From: Micromonospora fulviviridis
GTDB taxonomy: Bacteria > Actinomycetota > Actinomycetes > Mycobacteriales > Micromonosporaceae
DNA length: 64,000 bases
Assembly (NCBI RefSeq): GCF_014648395.1
Contig: NZ_BMRA01000011.1
Span: 154,921 to 218,920, forward strand
Direction of reading: 5' to 3'
The notes under the pieces are model-generated. The model was not told where the DNA came from, ran no database searches, and saw only the letters and a list, made by a program, of their open reading frames with translations. The first letter of the stretch is position 1. The number at the start of each line of letters is the position of its first letter. Both the position numbers and the translations under genes were made by a program. Positions 54,593 through 63,165 of this stretch are shown one piece after another.

Positions 54593-55752
54593 GCCGTTCA
54601 CCGGATGTTGTGGACCTGCTTGCCAAGGCCCGGCCGGCACGACTGGACCCACCGCCGAGTCGGGGCGAGCAAACCGCACACACCGTTGCCGGCATCGTGG
54701 CTCATCCTTCGGCCGCCGAAAGGCGCGCCACTCCTGACCAGCTCCGCAGGCCCAAGCGTCTACGGATGGCGTTCCTCGGAACCGTGGGGGCGGCGGCCGT
54801 CACCGCCGTCGCGGTGGCCGTGGCCGGACCAGGCGCCGCTCCGCGCAATGCACCCGATGCCGCACCCGAGGTCGCATCGCCGGCCACACAGGCGCCGATG
54901 GACTCCAGCCGGTTGCTGCTCGTGGCAGCCGAACGCAGCGACAAAGCGCCGCAAGCCGACGGGCGCTATCTGACCATCCAAACGGAGAATGGCTTCGCGG
55001 TGCCGGTCAATGCCGCCGACGGCACGTACACCATGTTCCAGAAGACCGGTGGCCAGTACTGGCTGGCCAACTCCGGCGCTGACAGCAGCTGGGCAATCTC
55101 GCAGTCGCTCGGCGCCGCGCCCGCCACACCGAGCGACGAGGCCGCCTGGCGCCGCGACGGTTCCCCGGCGACCATCAAGATCTCCAAGCCGAAGCCGTTC
55201 GATTTGCAGATCGCACCGGGCAAGGTCTACGGCAACACGGTCGACGCAAAGCACCTCTTCGCCCTCGGCGACCGGAACGTGTCGCAGGCGCAACTCGACG
55301 CGTTGCCGACCGACCCGACCGCCCTCCGCGGCGCACTGCTCAGCCGCTTCGGCGGGGGAGGCGGCGACATGCCCACCGACCGCGACCAGTGGCTGCTCAC
55401 CGTCGCCGCCCACGTGGTGATCGACCTGCCGGTCAGCAATGCGGTCCGCGCCGCCGCATACCGCGTGCTCGCCACGTTGCCCGGGGTGCGCGGGCTGGGA
55501 GCCGTCCACGACATGCGCGGTCGGCCCGGACAGGCGATCGCATTCACGCAGGACAACCCCGCGATCGGCCGCTTCGAGGTGCGTCTGATCATCGACCCGG
55601 ACACCGGGCAGGCCCTGGCCAGGGAGATGCGGGCGGTGAAGCCGAGTGGCTCGTGGTCGTGGATCGCACCGGGAGCGCTGTCCACGTACCAGCTGGTACT
55701 CGTATCGAAGAACACCAACGACGACCCGCCGGCGGTGGACGTCAAGAACTGA
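54589..55752 (+). CDS. CU044_5270 family membrane protein, likely sigma-factor partner
   Basis: 387 residues. Cytoplasmic N-terminus (~60 residues), one membrane segment (LRMAFLGTVGAAAVTAVAVAVAG), then an extracellular domain with SSRLLLVAAERSDKAPQADGRYLTIQTENG and a conserved-looking C-terminus (GQAIAFTQDNPAIGRFEVRLIIDPDTGQALAREMR). Coupled to the upstream sigma gene, the usual arrangement for this family. An anti-sigma role is plausible but unproven. Confidence 0.82.
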   Translation: MSRSPDVVDLLAKARPARLDPPPSRGEQTAHTVAGIVAHPSAAERRATPDQLRRPKRLRMAFLGTVGAAAVTAVAVAVAGPGAAPRNAPDAAPEVASPATQAPMDSSRLLLVAAERSDKAPQADGRYLTIQTENGFAVPVNAADGTYTMFQKTGGQYWLANSGADSSWAISQSLGAAPATPSDEAAWRRDGSPATIKISKPKPFDLQIAPGKVYGNTVDAKHLFALGDRNVSQAQLDALPTDPTALRGALLSRFGGGGGDMPTDRDQWLLTVAAHVVIDLPVSNAVRAAAYRVLATLPGVRGLGAVHDMRGRPGQAIAFTQDNPAIGRFEVRLIIDPDTGQALAREMRAVKPSGSWSWIAPGALSTYQLVLVSKNTNDDPPAVDVKN

Positions 55753-55871
55753 CCTCCTGAACACCCGGCCGGCGGCGCAGCAGCGCCGCCGGCCGCGTCT
55801 CCCGCCCGGAGCGCCGACGGCCGGGTATGCGGCCCTAGAGTGGCGTTGTCTCGGACGGAAACGGGGGTGGC

Positions 55872-56462
55872 ATGGTCCGGGGGTGGCACGGTTGGCTCGG
55901 CACGTTCAACGGCGTGGTGCTCCTCACGGTGGCCGCGCTGCCGTTGGCCGCGCTGGCGGTGTGGGCTCTGGCACGCCGTCGGAGTGTCCGCGGCGCCACC
56001 CAGCCGTGGCGGACGTCGCTGGCCGAGGCCGGCATCGTCTACGGGACCGTGCCGTGGGTATGGATGATCATGTTGCCGGGCGACCGGGCCGGTGCCGTCC
56101 CCGGTCGGGTGAGCCTCGTACCGCTGCGGGATCTGTTCACGGTCCTCGCGGGCGGGCCGCTGACGGTGACGGTCCAGATCGTCGGCAACCTGCTGGTGTT
56201 CGCGGCGCTGGGGTTCCTCGCCCCGCTGCGGTTCGCGGTGCTGGCGTCGGTACCGCGGATCCTGGCGCTCGCGGCGGCCTGCTCAGCCCTGGTCGAGGTC
56301 GCGCAGTACGTCCTGCGGCTGGACCGGGTCTCGTCCGTGGACGACGTACTGCTCAACACCGCCGGCGCGGGGCTGGCCGCGCTGGCGTCGCGCCGCTGGT
56401 GGCGCGCCACGGCCGGAGCGTCGTCAGGTCGACCTCGACCGGCCCCGGTACCGGGACGCTGA
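55872..56462 (+). CDS. VanZ family membrane protein
   Basis: 196 residues, four to five membrane helices. The VanZ signature is VSLVPLRDLFTVLAGGPLTVTVQIVGNLLVFAALGFLAPL, ending with SALVEVAQYVLRLDRVSSVDDVLLNTAGAGLAAL. VanZ gives low-level teicoplanin resistance in enterococci, but most family members are of unknown role and no vanHAX genes are seen here. Confidence 0.88.
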   Translation: MVRGWHGWLGTFNGVVLLTVAALPLAALAVWALARRRSVRGATQPWRTSLAEAGIVYGTVPWVWMIMLPGDRAGAVPGRVSLVPLRDLFTVLAGGPLTVTVQIVGNLLVFAALGFLAPLRFAVLASVPRILALAAACSALVEVAQYVLRLDRVSSVDDVLLNTAGAGLAALASRRWWRATAGASSGRPRPAPVPGR

Positions 56463-56493
56463 GCCGCCTGCGGTCCGGTCACCGGCCAGGGGC

Positions 56494-56787
56494 CTACGCC
56501 TTCTCCCACTGGTGCTGCCGTTCGGTGTGAAACGGCCGGTCACCCAGAGAATGGCCCGGGAGGGAGATGCAGTTCTGGCCCGGATGAGCGCCGCAGACCG
56601 GACAGTCGCACATGTCCTCGGGCGCCAGGCAGGCCTGCCCTTGACCGCGCATTACCGTGCACACCGCGTAGCCGATCTCTGCCGCAGCTTGGTGCAACTC
56701 CTCGTCCTGATGCCTCACGGCGGCTTGGCGCACCCGCCGAACGGCGTTCCGGAACAGGGTCAGCAGCTCCGCGTCCTCCTCCGCCAC
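56494..56787 (-). CDS. Small zinc-finger-like protein
   Basis: 97 residues from GTG 56787 (VAEEDAELLTLFRNAVRRVR). Helical N-terminus, then CLAPEDMCDCPVCGAHPGQN-CISLPGHSLGDRPFHTERQ, a C-x2-C...C finger of the type seen in phage and actinobacterial DNA-binding proteins (consensus CPxCxAxPGxxC). Converges on the VanZ gene. Role unknown. Confidence 0.7.
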   Translation of the reverse strand: MAEEDAELLTLFRNAVRRVRQAAVRHQDEELHQAAAEIGYAVCTVMRGQGQACLAPEDMCDCPVCGAHPGQNCISLPGHSLGDRPFHTERQHQWEKA

Positions 56788-56909
56788 AGTTCCGAGGATA
56801 GGAGAGGCCACGGCCCCTACCCGTCGCTTTGAACATCTCAGCCCTTCAGCCCGAGGCAGCAGACAGAGCTGCCGAACGGCGTGCATCGGCGCCGGATGGG
56901 CTCGGCGGA

Positions 56910-57875
56910 TCAGGGCGCGTAGCCGGGGTCGGCGACCGTCTCGGCGATGCGGGTCAGCCAGTGCAGGTCGTTGGCCCGGGATTCCGGACTGGCCTCGGGG
57001 TCGAGGATGCTACCGAGGAAGACGGCGATGTCGTCCAGGTGCCGTTCGCCGCGGTAGTAGCTCAGCAGGGTCTGGTCCGGTTCCAGCGGCCCGTAGCCCC
57101 GCCCGAAGAGTTCGGCGCGGTGCGCGTTGATCGGGTGATCGCCGAAGTCCTGGCTGAAGACGAACATCAGATCGCGCTCGCGCGGCGCGAGGATCGGCGC
57201 ATCCCAGTCCACGACGTGCAGTGGTCCGTCGCCGTCGGCGATCAGGTTGCCGGGGTGGATGTCGGCGTGGCAGACGACGTGCCGGCCTCGCGTCACGCGG
57301 GAGGCGAGGTCGTCGACCGTGTCCGACAGCCGGTGCAGCGCGGCGGCGTACCGGTCCCAGAACGCGCCGAGGATGTCGCTCGCGGCAGCCTGCCCGCCGA
57401 GGGTCCGCAGCCGCTCGCCCGCGCTCGACCGGTAGGTCTCGTGCGGCAGGACCGCGGCGATGTCGGCGCTCGGCGTGACCGCGTGCAGCCGGCCCAGGAA
57501 CTCGCCGTACTCGATCCACTGGCGGTCGGTGAGGCCGCGGCCCCACCGGCTGCCGCCGTCGTGGAACGGGTAGAGCAGCAGCTGATGGTCCCCGAACGCC
57601 CGGCCGGCTCCGCCGCCGGGCAGGTCGATCGGCGCGACGACCTGCCGGACTCCCTGCGCCCGGAGGAAGCCGGGCAGCAGGACGGCCGACGGGGTGAACT
57701 CGCCGCGCCGCATCTTGAGGAAGTAGCGCCGTCCGTCGGACGTGTCCACCCGGTACGCCCACGCGTTCCCGTCGAGCCCGACCGGCATGAAGACGAGATC
57801 GGCGGCATCCACGGCCCAGGCGGCGGCCACCTCGGCCGCCAGCAGTCCTTCGTCGACGTCCGGCTTGTCGATCAC
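56910..57875 (-). CDS. Aminoglycoside phosphotransferase-like kinase
   Basis: 321 residues from GTG 57875. APH fold: ATP lobe with RYFLKMRRGEF; the Brenner motif HVVCHADIHPGNLIADGDG supplies the catalytic Asp; VVDWDAPILAPRERDLMFV supplies the metal Asp. Overall pattern resembles APH(9)-type spectinomycin kinases, but the substrate cannot be assigned from sequence alone. Confidence 0.87.
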   Translation of the reverse strand: MIDKPDVDEGLLAAEVAAAWAVDAADLVFMPVGLDGNAWAYRVDTSDGRRYFLKMRRGEFTPSAVLLPGFLRAQGVRQVVAPIDLPGGGAGRAFGDHQLLLYPFHDGGSRWGRGLTDRQWIEYGEFLGRLHAVTPSADIAAVLPHETYRSSAGERLRTLGGQAAASDILGAFWDRYAAALHRLSDTVDDLASRVTRGRHVVCHADIHPGNLIADGDGPLHVVDWDAPILAPRERDLMFVFSQDFGDHPINAHRAELFGRGYGPLEPDQTLLSYYRGERHLDDIAVFLGSILDPEASPESRANDLHWLTRIAETVADPGYAP

Positions 57876-58010
57876 GGTCGAAGCGTCGCAGGGGGCAGTC
57901 CGGCCGGCAAGGTGGTTTCGCCGGCGCCTCCGGCCCGTAGGGAAGACAGATTGGCGGATCGATCAGGAATCGAGAAGCCCGGGCACCGTGCCGTGCCTAG
58001 CATGATCGTC

Positions 58011-58421
58011 ATGGACATCACCATCCACACGACCTTCCTGCCGCATGTCGACCCGGACGAGTCGCTGGCCTTCTACCGCGACGTCCTCGGCTTCGAGGTC
58101 CGCAACGACGTCGGCCAGGGCAAGATGCGCTGGATCACGGTCGGCCCCGTCGGCCAGCCCGACACGTCCATCCTCCTGGCGCCGCCGGCCACCGACCCCG
58201 GGGTCACCGACGACGAACGCCGCACCATCGCCGAGATGATGGCCAAGGGCACCTACGGCTGGATCCTCCTGGCCACCCGGGACCTCGACGGCACCTTCGA
58301 GAGGGTGCAGGCCAGCGACGCCGAGGTCGTCCAGGAGCCGACCGAGCAGCCGTACGGCATCCGCGACTGCGCCTTCCGCGACCCGGCGGGCAATCTGGTC
58401 CGCATCCAGGAGCTTCGCTGA
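58011..58421 (+). CDS. VOC family (glyoxalase/bleomycin-resistance fold) protein
   Basis: 136 residues from ATG 58011 (MDITIHTTFLPHVDPDESLAFYRDVLGFEV); ATG 58002 is also in frame. Two beta-alpha-beta-beta-beta halves, the second ending ECVQEPTEQ-like sequence (AEVVQEPTEQPYGIRDCAFRDPAGNLVRIQE). No ribosome site is evident, so it may be leaderless. An AraC-type regulator follows, a common pairing. Confidence 0.88.
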   Translation: MDITIHTTFLPHVDPDESLAFYRDVLGFEVRNDVGQGKMRWITVGPVGQPDTSILLAPPATDPGVTDDERRTIAEMMAKGTYGWILLATRDLDGTFERVQASDAEVVQEPTEQPYGIRDCAFRDPAGNLVRIQELR

Positions 58422-58486
58422 TCCGTCCGGTCATCCATCCGCTCGTCGAGGCCGGTGCCTCGGGCACCGAGGAAAGGACTCCCCTC

Positions 58487-58930
<444 letters not shown>

Positions 58931-58994
58931 CGATCACCGCCACCCGGCAGATGGACGAAGATGGCGGGTTCGCCATGAAGCGACTGGAGGAAGC

Positions 58995-59450
58995 ATGACG
59001 GGCGCGCCGCCGCGTGGACGTGAGGAGAGGCTGCGGGACACCCGCGCGAAACTGGAGAGCGACGTCGATCTCTGGGTCGCGACGTCGGGCTCCCCGGGCG
59101 GCGTCCACCTCATCCCGCTCTCGTACCTCTGGGACGGCACCGCGTTCCTCATCTCCACGCCGCGAGCCTCGATCACCGGCCGCAACCTGTTGGCGGACGG
59201 TCGGGTGCGACTCAGCCTCGGGCCGACCCGCGACGTCGTCATCGTCGAGGGCGTCGCCGAGCCGGTGGACATCGCCGACCTCGCCCCGGGGACGGGCGAC
59301 GCGTTCGCGACCAGAACCGGTTTCGACCCGCGCGACCTCGACGAGCCGTACCAGTACTTCCTGATCCGGCCGCGCCGTATCCAGGCCTGGCGGGAGGCGA
59401 ACGAGCTACGGGGACGCGACCTCATGCGCGACGGCCGCTGGCTCGACTGA
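58995..59450 (+). CDS. PPOX-class / F420-dependent pyridoxamine-oxidase-fold protein
   Basis: 151 residues from ATG 58995 with CTGGAGGAAG upstream. Split-barrel fold: LESDVDLWVATSGSPGGVHLIPLSYLWDGTAFLISTPRASITGRNLLADGRVRLSLGPTRDVVIVEGVAEP. Such proteins bind FMN, F420 or haem; the cofactor is not obvious here. May be co-transcribed with the AraC gene. Confidence 0.85.
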   Translation: MTGAPPRGREERLRDTRAKLESDVDLWVATSGSPGGVHLIPLSYLWDGTAFLISTPRASITGRNLLADGRVRLSLGPTRDVVIVEGVAEPVDIADLAPGTGDAFATRTGFDPRDLDEPYQYFLIRPRRIQAWREANELRGRDLMRDGRWLD

Positions 59451-59550
59451 CCGCCAACGGCCATCCACGCCGCGCCGGAGACGTTGACGGAGATCATTCT
59501 GTTGGCTAATTTGATCATGCCGTGACATTCCGACGATTCGGGGGCTTGGG

Positions 59551-59952
59551 ATGTCTGTCGTATCAACCTCGGGTGCGCGCACCCGTTCTACTCGCCGCAG
59601 ACTTGTCGCGATGACCGCGTCGCTGGTGCTACTGGCCGCCGGTTCGACGCTGCTGGGGTCGCCGGCGTCGGCGGCCGCCGGGACGAAGGTGCCTCTCCAG
59701 CCGGCGATCAGCTTCCCGAACGGGGACAGCGTCGCCGGTGGTGGCCAGATTGCCGTCAGGTTCGACGCGAACGGTGACACCACGGTGACCGGTTTCCGGT
59801 ACAGCATCGATGACACCGAACTGGACAGCCAGGTTTCGGTGGCCGCGGACGGTACGGCCAGTGTGACGCCCAGCCTCTACGGCAGTCAGCAGTTGCAGCT
59901 CGACAGCCAGGAGACGTGGTTTGACCTGTACCTGTTCCCGGCCGGAAGCTGA
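59551..59952 (+). CDS. Small exported protein
   Basis: 133 residues. Signal peptide with Arg-rich start and hydrophobic core (RRRLVAMTASLVLLAAGSTLLGSPASAAA). The mature ~90 residues (PAISFPNGDSVAGGGQIAVRFDANGDTTVTGFRYSIDDTELDSQV...) resemble one Ig/fibronectin-like repeat of larger surface proteins, and the frame ends abruptly. May be a truncated relic. The stop overlaps the next ATG by one base. Confidence 0.65.
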   Translation: MSVVSTSGARTRSTRRRLVAMTASLVLLAAGSTLLGSPASAAAGTKVPLQPAISFPNGDSVAGGGQIAVRFDANGDTTVTGFRYSIDDTELDSQVSVAADGTASVTPSLYGSQQLQLDSQETWFDLYLFPAGS

Positions 59953-60353
59953 TGACCGGCATCCATCACGACGAGACGGGTTCGATGGCCCCGGCGCTGA
60001 GTGCCGGGGCCATCGTCGCGCCATCCCGCCTCAGCGGTTTCCGGGTCTGCCTCATCGGCGGGGCCTTCTTCGCGTCGTTGCTGGCGGTCCTCCAGCCGAT
60101 CACCCGCTACGAGGACTGTCCCAACTACGGCGGCAACGGCAACGCGAGCGCGTTCGCGAACCCCGCCTGGGACTTCTATCTGACGCTCCTGCTGTCCGGC
60201 TGGGTGGTCCTGGTCGTTCTGAAGCAGACGCTGTCGGCAACCCGGCGGGGCCGTGGCGGCACCGCCTTCGCGCTCCGGGCGACCGCCGCGATCACGGTGT
60301 CGGTGACCGCCGCGTGCGGCCTCTTCGTCAACGTGGCGGTGCTGTGCCACTGA
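59952..60353 (+). CDS. Small membrane protein of unknown function
   Basis: 133 residues with about three membrane helices (VCLIGGAFFASLLAVLQPI, FYLTLLLSGWVVLVVL, AAITVSVTAACGLFVNVAVLCH) and an extracytoplasmic loop with TRYEDCPNYGGNGNAS. Coupled to the exported protein upstream. Family not recognised. Confidence 0.6.
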   Translation: MTGIHHDETGSMAPALSAGAIVAPSRLSGFRVCLIGGAFFASLLAVLQPITRYEDCPNYGGNGNASAFANPAWDFYLTLLLSGWVVLVVLKQTLSATRRGRGGTAFALRATAAITVSVTAACGLFVNVAVLCH

Positions 60354-60357
60354 CGGT

Positions 60358-60948
60358 TCAGCCCAGCCGGCCGAGGAACTTCTGGGAACGCCGTACCACC
60401 AGCGTTGTGGCGTCCGCGTCGTAGGACGGCAGGGAGCTGTCGGTGAACAGGTGTGCCTCACCCGGGTAGACGAACAGCTCGCCCCGCTCGGGCCCGACGA
60501 TCCCGACCAGCTCGCGGGCGGAGTCGATGTCGCCCTCCAGGGCGAAGAAGGGGTCCCGGTCCATGCCGTGGATCTGCACCGGGACCCCCTCGGGCCACGG
60601 GCCGACGGCCCATTCGCCGGTGACCGGCAGGCAGGACTCGTAGAGCAGGGCGCCGCGGGCGCCGGGCCGGGTCTGGGCGAGCCGCTGCGCGATGGCGGCA
60701 CCCCAGGAGAAGCCGGCGTAGACCAGCTCCTTGGGCAGGTCGGCCACCACGCGGTCGGCGCGCTCGTCGAGGACCTCGCCACCGATGCGCTTGGTCAGCG
60801 CGGCGCCCTCGTCGAGGGTCGCCGGCCGCTCGCCGTCGAACAGGTCGGGGGTGTGCACGGTGTGTCCGCCGGCGCGGAGCTGGTCGGCGAAGGCGCGTAC
60901 GCCGTCGGTGAGCCCCTGCAGGTGATGGAAGAGGACGATGTCGGCCAT
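60358..60948 (-). CDS. Dienelactone hydrolase family protein
   Basis: 196 residues. Alpha/beta hydrolase with nucleophile elbow GFSWGAA (Ser) and the C-terminal His in YPGEAHLFTDSS. Starts MADIVLFHHLQGLTDGVRAFADQL. Natural substrate unknown. Diverges from the winged-helix regulator at 61013, with palindromes in the 64-base spacer. Confidence 0.88.
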   Translation of the reverse strand: MADIVLFHHLQGLTDGVRAFADQLRAGGHTVHTPDLFDGERPATLDEGAALTKRIGGEVLDERADRVVADLPKELVYAGFSWGAAIAQRLAQTRPGARGALLYESCLPVTGEWAVGPWPEGVPVQIHGMDRDPFFALEGDIDSARELVGIVGPERGELFVYPGEAHLFTDSSLPSYDADATTLVVRRSQKFLGRLG

Positions 60949-60990
60949 CTCTAGACTCCTGTCAAACGAACCAGAGCGATCGAATGATCC

Positions 60991-61002
60991 AGAATTCTAG
61001 AA
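60991..61002. promoter_or_regulatory. Overlapping palindromes between the hydrolase and regulator genes
   Basis: AGAATTCT (60991-60998) and TTCTAGAA (60995-61002) overlap directly before the regulator start. A possible operator for the divergent pair. Short, so moderate weight. Confidence 0.4.
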
Positions 61003-61012
61003 CGGTCGAGAA

Positions 61013-61621
61013 ATGTCGGTCAATCAGCAGATCCCGGATTACGACCTCGACGAGATGCTCGTGGTCACCGCGCCCGAACAGCTGCGGGCGCTGGCCGACC
61101 CGCTTCGCGCCACCCTCCTGGAGCTGCTCCTGGAGCGGGCCGCCACGGTCAACGAGATGGCGCGGGCGGTCGACCGTCCGAAGAGCAGCGTGGCCTACCA
61201 CGTGAACCTGCTGGTCGACGCCGGCCTGCTCCGGGTGGTGCGGACCCGGCGGGTCCGGGCGATCGAGGAGCGGTTCTACGGCCGGGTCGCCCGCACCTTC
61301 TACGTCGGCGTGCTCAACCGGCCCGAGGACAAGCAGGTCGTGGCGCGTATCAACGGCCTCGCCGAGGCGGCCGCCGAGGCCGGCCCGGCCCATGCCGCGG
61401 ACGACCTGCGGTGCACGCTCGTCCACGCGCGCATCCCGATCGAGGAGGTGCGGGCGTTCTGGGCGGAGGTCCAGGCGCTCGCCCGCCGCTTCGCCCAGAT
61501 CCCCCGGTCCGGGGACCAGGTGTACGGCTTCGTCGCCGGCCTCTACCCCACCGACGCGCCCACCCTCCCGGACACCGAGCAGGACCCGGCCGACCGGCCC
61601 GACCGGGAGGCCGGTCAGTAG
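61013..61621 (+). CDS. Winged-helix (ArsR-like) transcriptional regulator
   Basis: 202 residues. DNA-binding domain: LRALADPLRATLLELLLERAATVNEMARAVDRPKSSVAYHVNLLVDAGLLRVVRTRRVRAIEERFYG. The C-terminal part is Ala/Glu-rich and helical. Probably controls itself and the divergent hydrolase. Tail overlaps the converging kinase gene by seven bases. Confidence 0.87.
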   Translation: MSVNQQIPDYDLDEMLVVTAPEQLRALADPLRATLLELLLERAATVNEMARAVDRPKSSVAYHVNLLVDAGLLRVVRTRRVRAIEERFYGRVARTFYVGVLNRPEDKQVVARINGLAEAAAEAGPAHAADDLRCTLVHARIPIEEVRAFWAEVQALARRFAQIPRSGDQVYGFVAGLYPTDAPTLPDTEQDPADRPDREAGQ

Positions 61622-62511
61622 CGGACGGCCGCGTCGGCCAGCACCTCGCGCAGCGCGTGGGAGGTCTGCCGGACGATCCCCGGGTTGGTGTCCCAGTAGT
61701 AGGGCAGCGCGATGACCGCCTGGAGCAGCGCCCAGCCCCGGCCGCGCAGCCAGGAGGCGTCGTCCACCTCCAGCTCGGCGCGGAACCGGGCGCGGCTGCG
61801 GCCGGTGAAGACGTTCCACGCCGGCTGGAGGTCGCAGGCCGGGTCGCCGACGTTGAGCCCACCGAAGTCGATGACCGCGGAGAGTCGGCCGTCGACCACC
61901 AGCAGGTTGCCGGGCAGCAGGTCGCCGTGCAGCCAGAGCCCGGGCCCGTCCCAGGCGGGCGCGTCCAGCGACTCCTGCCAGGCGCGCAGCACCGCGCCGC
62001 CGTCGACCCGGTCACCGAGCCGGCGTACCGCGTTGCGGACCCCGTCGTCCAGCTCGGCCAGGTCGGCGCCCCGGGCGCGCGGCGGCCGGGGGTACGCGCC
62101 GGCGGTGTCGATCCGCCGCAGCGCGGCCACGAAGGCGGCCAGGTCGACCGCCGCCCGGTCCAGGTCGTCGAGACCGGTGTTGGCGTTCTCGCCCGGCAGC
62201 CACTCACAGACCGACCAGTCGAAGGGGTAACCCTCGGCGGGGCGGCCCATGGCCACCGGCACGGGCAGGGCGAGCGGCAGGTGCGGGGCGAGCCGGGGCA
62301 GCCATTCGGCCTCCCGGGCCGCCTGCTGCGCGGCCCAGCCGATCCGGGGCAGCCGCACCGCCAGGTCGTCGCCGAGCCGGTAGATGTCGTGGTCCGTGCC
62401 GTACGAGGGAACGAGGCGGAGCGGCCGGTCGGCCCAGTGCGGGAACTGCCCGGCGAGTAGCCGGCGGACCAGGTGGACGTCGGTCTGGACCTCGTCGGCG
62501 TGCATCTTCAT
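61615..62511 (-). CDS. Aminoglycoside phosphotransferase-like kinase (second copy)
   Basis: 298 residues from ATG 62511 (MKMHADEVQTDVHLVRRLLA). APH fold with WLHGDLLPGNLLVVDG (catalytic Asp) and VIDFGGLNVGDPACDLQPAW. Differs clearly from the kinase at 56910 (HGDLLPGN against HADIHPGN). Likely a small-molecule kinase; substrate unknown. Confidence 0.87.
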   Translation of the reverse strand: MKMHADEVQTDVHLVRRLLAGQFPHWADRPLRLVPSYGTDHDIYRLGDDLAVRLPRIGWAAQQAAREAEWLPRLAPHLPLALPVPVAMGRPAEGYPFDWSVCEWLPGENANTGLDDLDRAAVDLAAFVAALRRIDTAGAYPRPPRARGADLAELDDGVRNAVRRLGDRVDGGAVLRAWQESLDAPAWDGPGLWLHGDLLPGNLLVVDGRLSAVIDFGGLNVGDPACDLQPAWNVFTGRSRARFRAELEVDDASWLRGRGWALLQAVIALPYYWDTNPGIVRQTSHALREVLADAAVRY

Positions 62512-62562
62512 CCGGCTCACGGCGACCATCCTGGATCGCCCCGGCGCGGGCCGCAAACGAGT

Positions 62563-63114
62563 TCAGTCCGCCCGGCGGCGCCAGGTCAGCGTCATGCCGA
62601 GGATCACCAGGCCGGCCGGCAGGGCCGCCACCAGCAGTCCCCGCCACCGGGCCAGCCGCAGGCGCAGGGCGAGCCGGCGGTCCGGTTCCCGGGTCACCGC
62701 GTACTGCTGGCCGGGGGCGTCCGGGTCGAGGCGGCAGGTGAGGCGGTAGCTGCCGGCGGCCGGGACGGCGAAGGTCGACGCCCAGGTCCAGGCCGTGTCG
62801 TCGGTGGCCACCTCGGTCCACTCGACCACGTGCCCGGGCTCGCCCACCGGCACCGGCCGCCCGTCCGGGCCGGTCACCCGGCACCGGTCGCGGTCGGGGG
62901 CGCTGGTCGGCCGGGTGGCCCAGACGGCGTACCGCCCGGGGTCGAGGTCGACGGTGAGGTCGTCGTAGCGGGGGCCGGCGAGGCGGAGCGGGAGGGGCGT
63001 GGGCTCGGCGACCGGCGAGAGGGCCCGTTGGACGGCCGGCACGGCGGTCAGCAGGCCCAGGCAGCCGACCAGCACGAGGACGCCGGCCACCGCCAGCGCC
63101 AGCCGCCTGCCCAT
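62563..63114 (-). CDS. Exported or membrane protein of unknown function
   Basis: 183 residues. N-terminal helix (LALAVAGVLVLVGCLGLLTAV), an extracytoplasmic beta-rich middle (DDLTVDLDPGRYAVWATRPT, AGSYRLTCRLDP) and a C-terminal helix with basic tail (GLLVAALPAGLVILGMTLTWRRRAD). No family recognised. Its start lies about 50 bases from the divergent Sua5-type gene. Confidence 0.65.
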   Translation of the reverse strand: MGRRLALAVAGVLVLVGCLGLLTAVPAVQRALSPVAEPTPLPLRLAGPRYDDLTVDLDPGRYAVWATRPTSAPDRDRCRVTGPDGRPVPVGEPGHVVEWTEVATDDTAWTWASTFAVPAAGSYRLTCRLDPDAPGQQYAVTREPDRRLALRLRLARWRGLLVAALPAGLVILGMTLTWRRRAD

Positions 63115-63165
63115 GGGGGCAGGGTAGTGCCGGGCCGGTGCCCCCGGCAGGCTAGCGTCGGGTGC

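Noticed and set aside
55872..56462. VanZ as evidence of a glycopeptide-resistance cluster
   Set aside because: No vanH, vanA or vanX nearby; the D-Ala-D-Ala ligase at 26376 is remote and not of VanA type by visible motifs.
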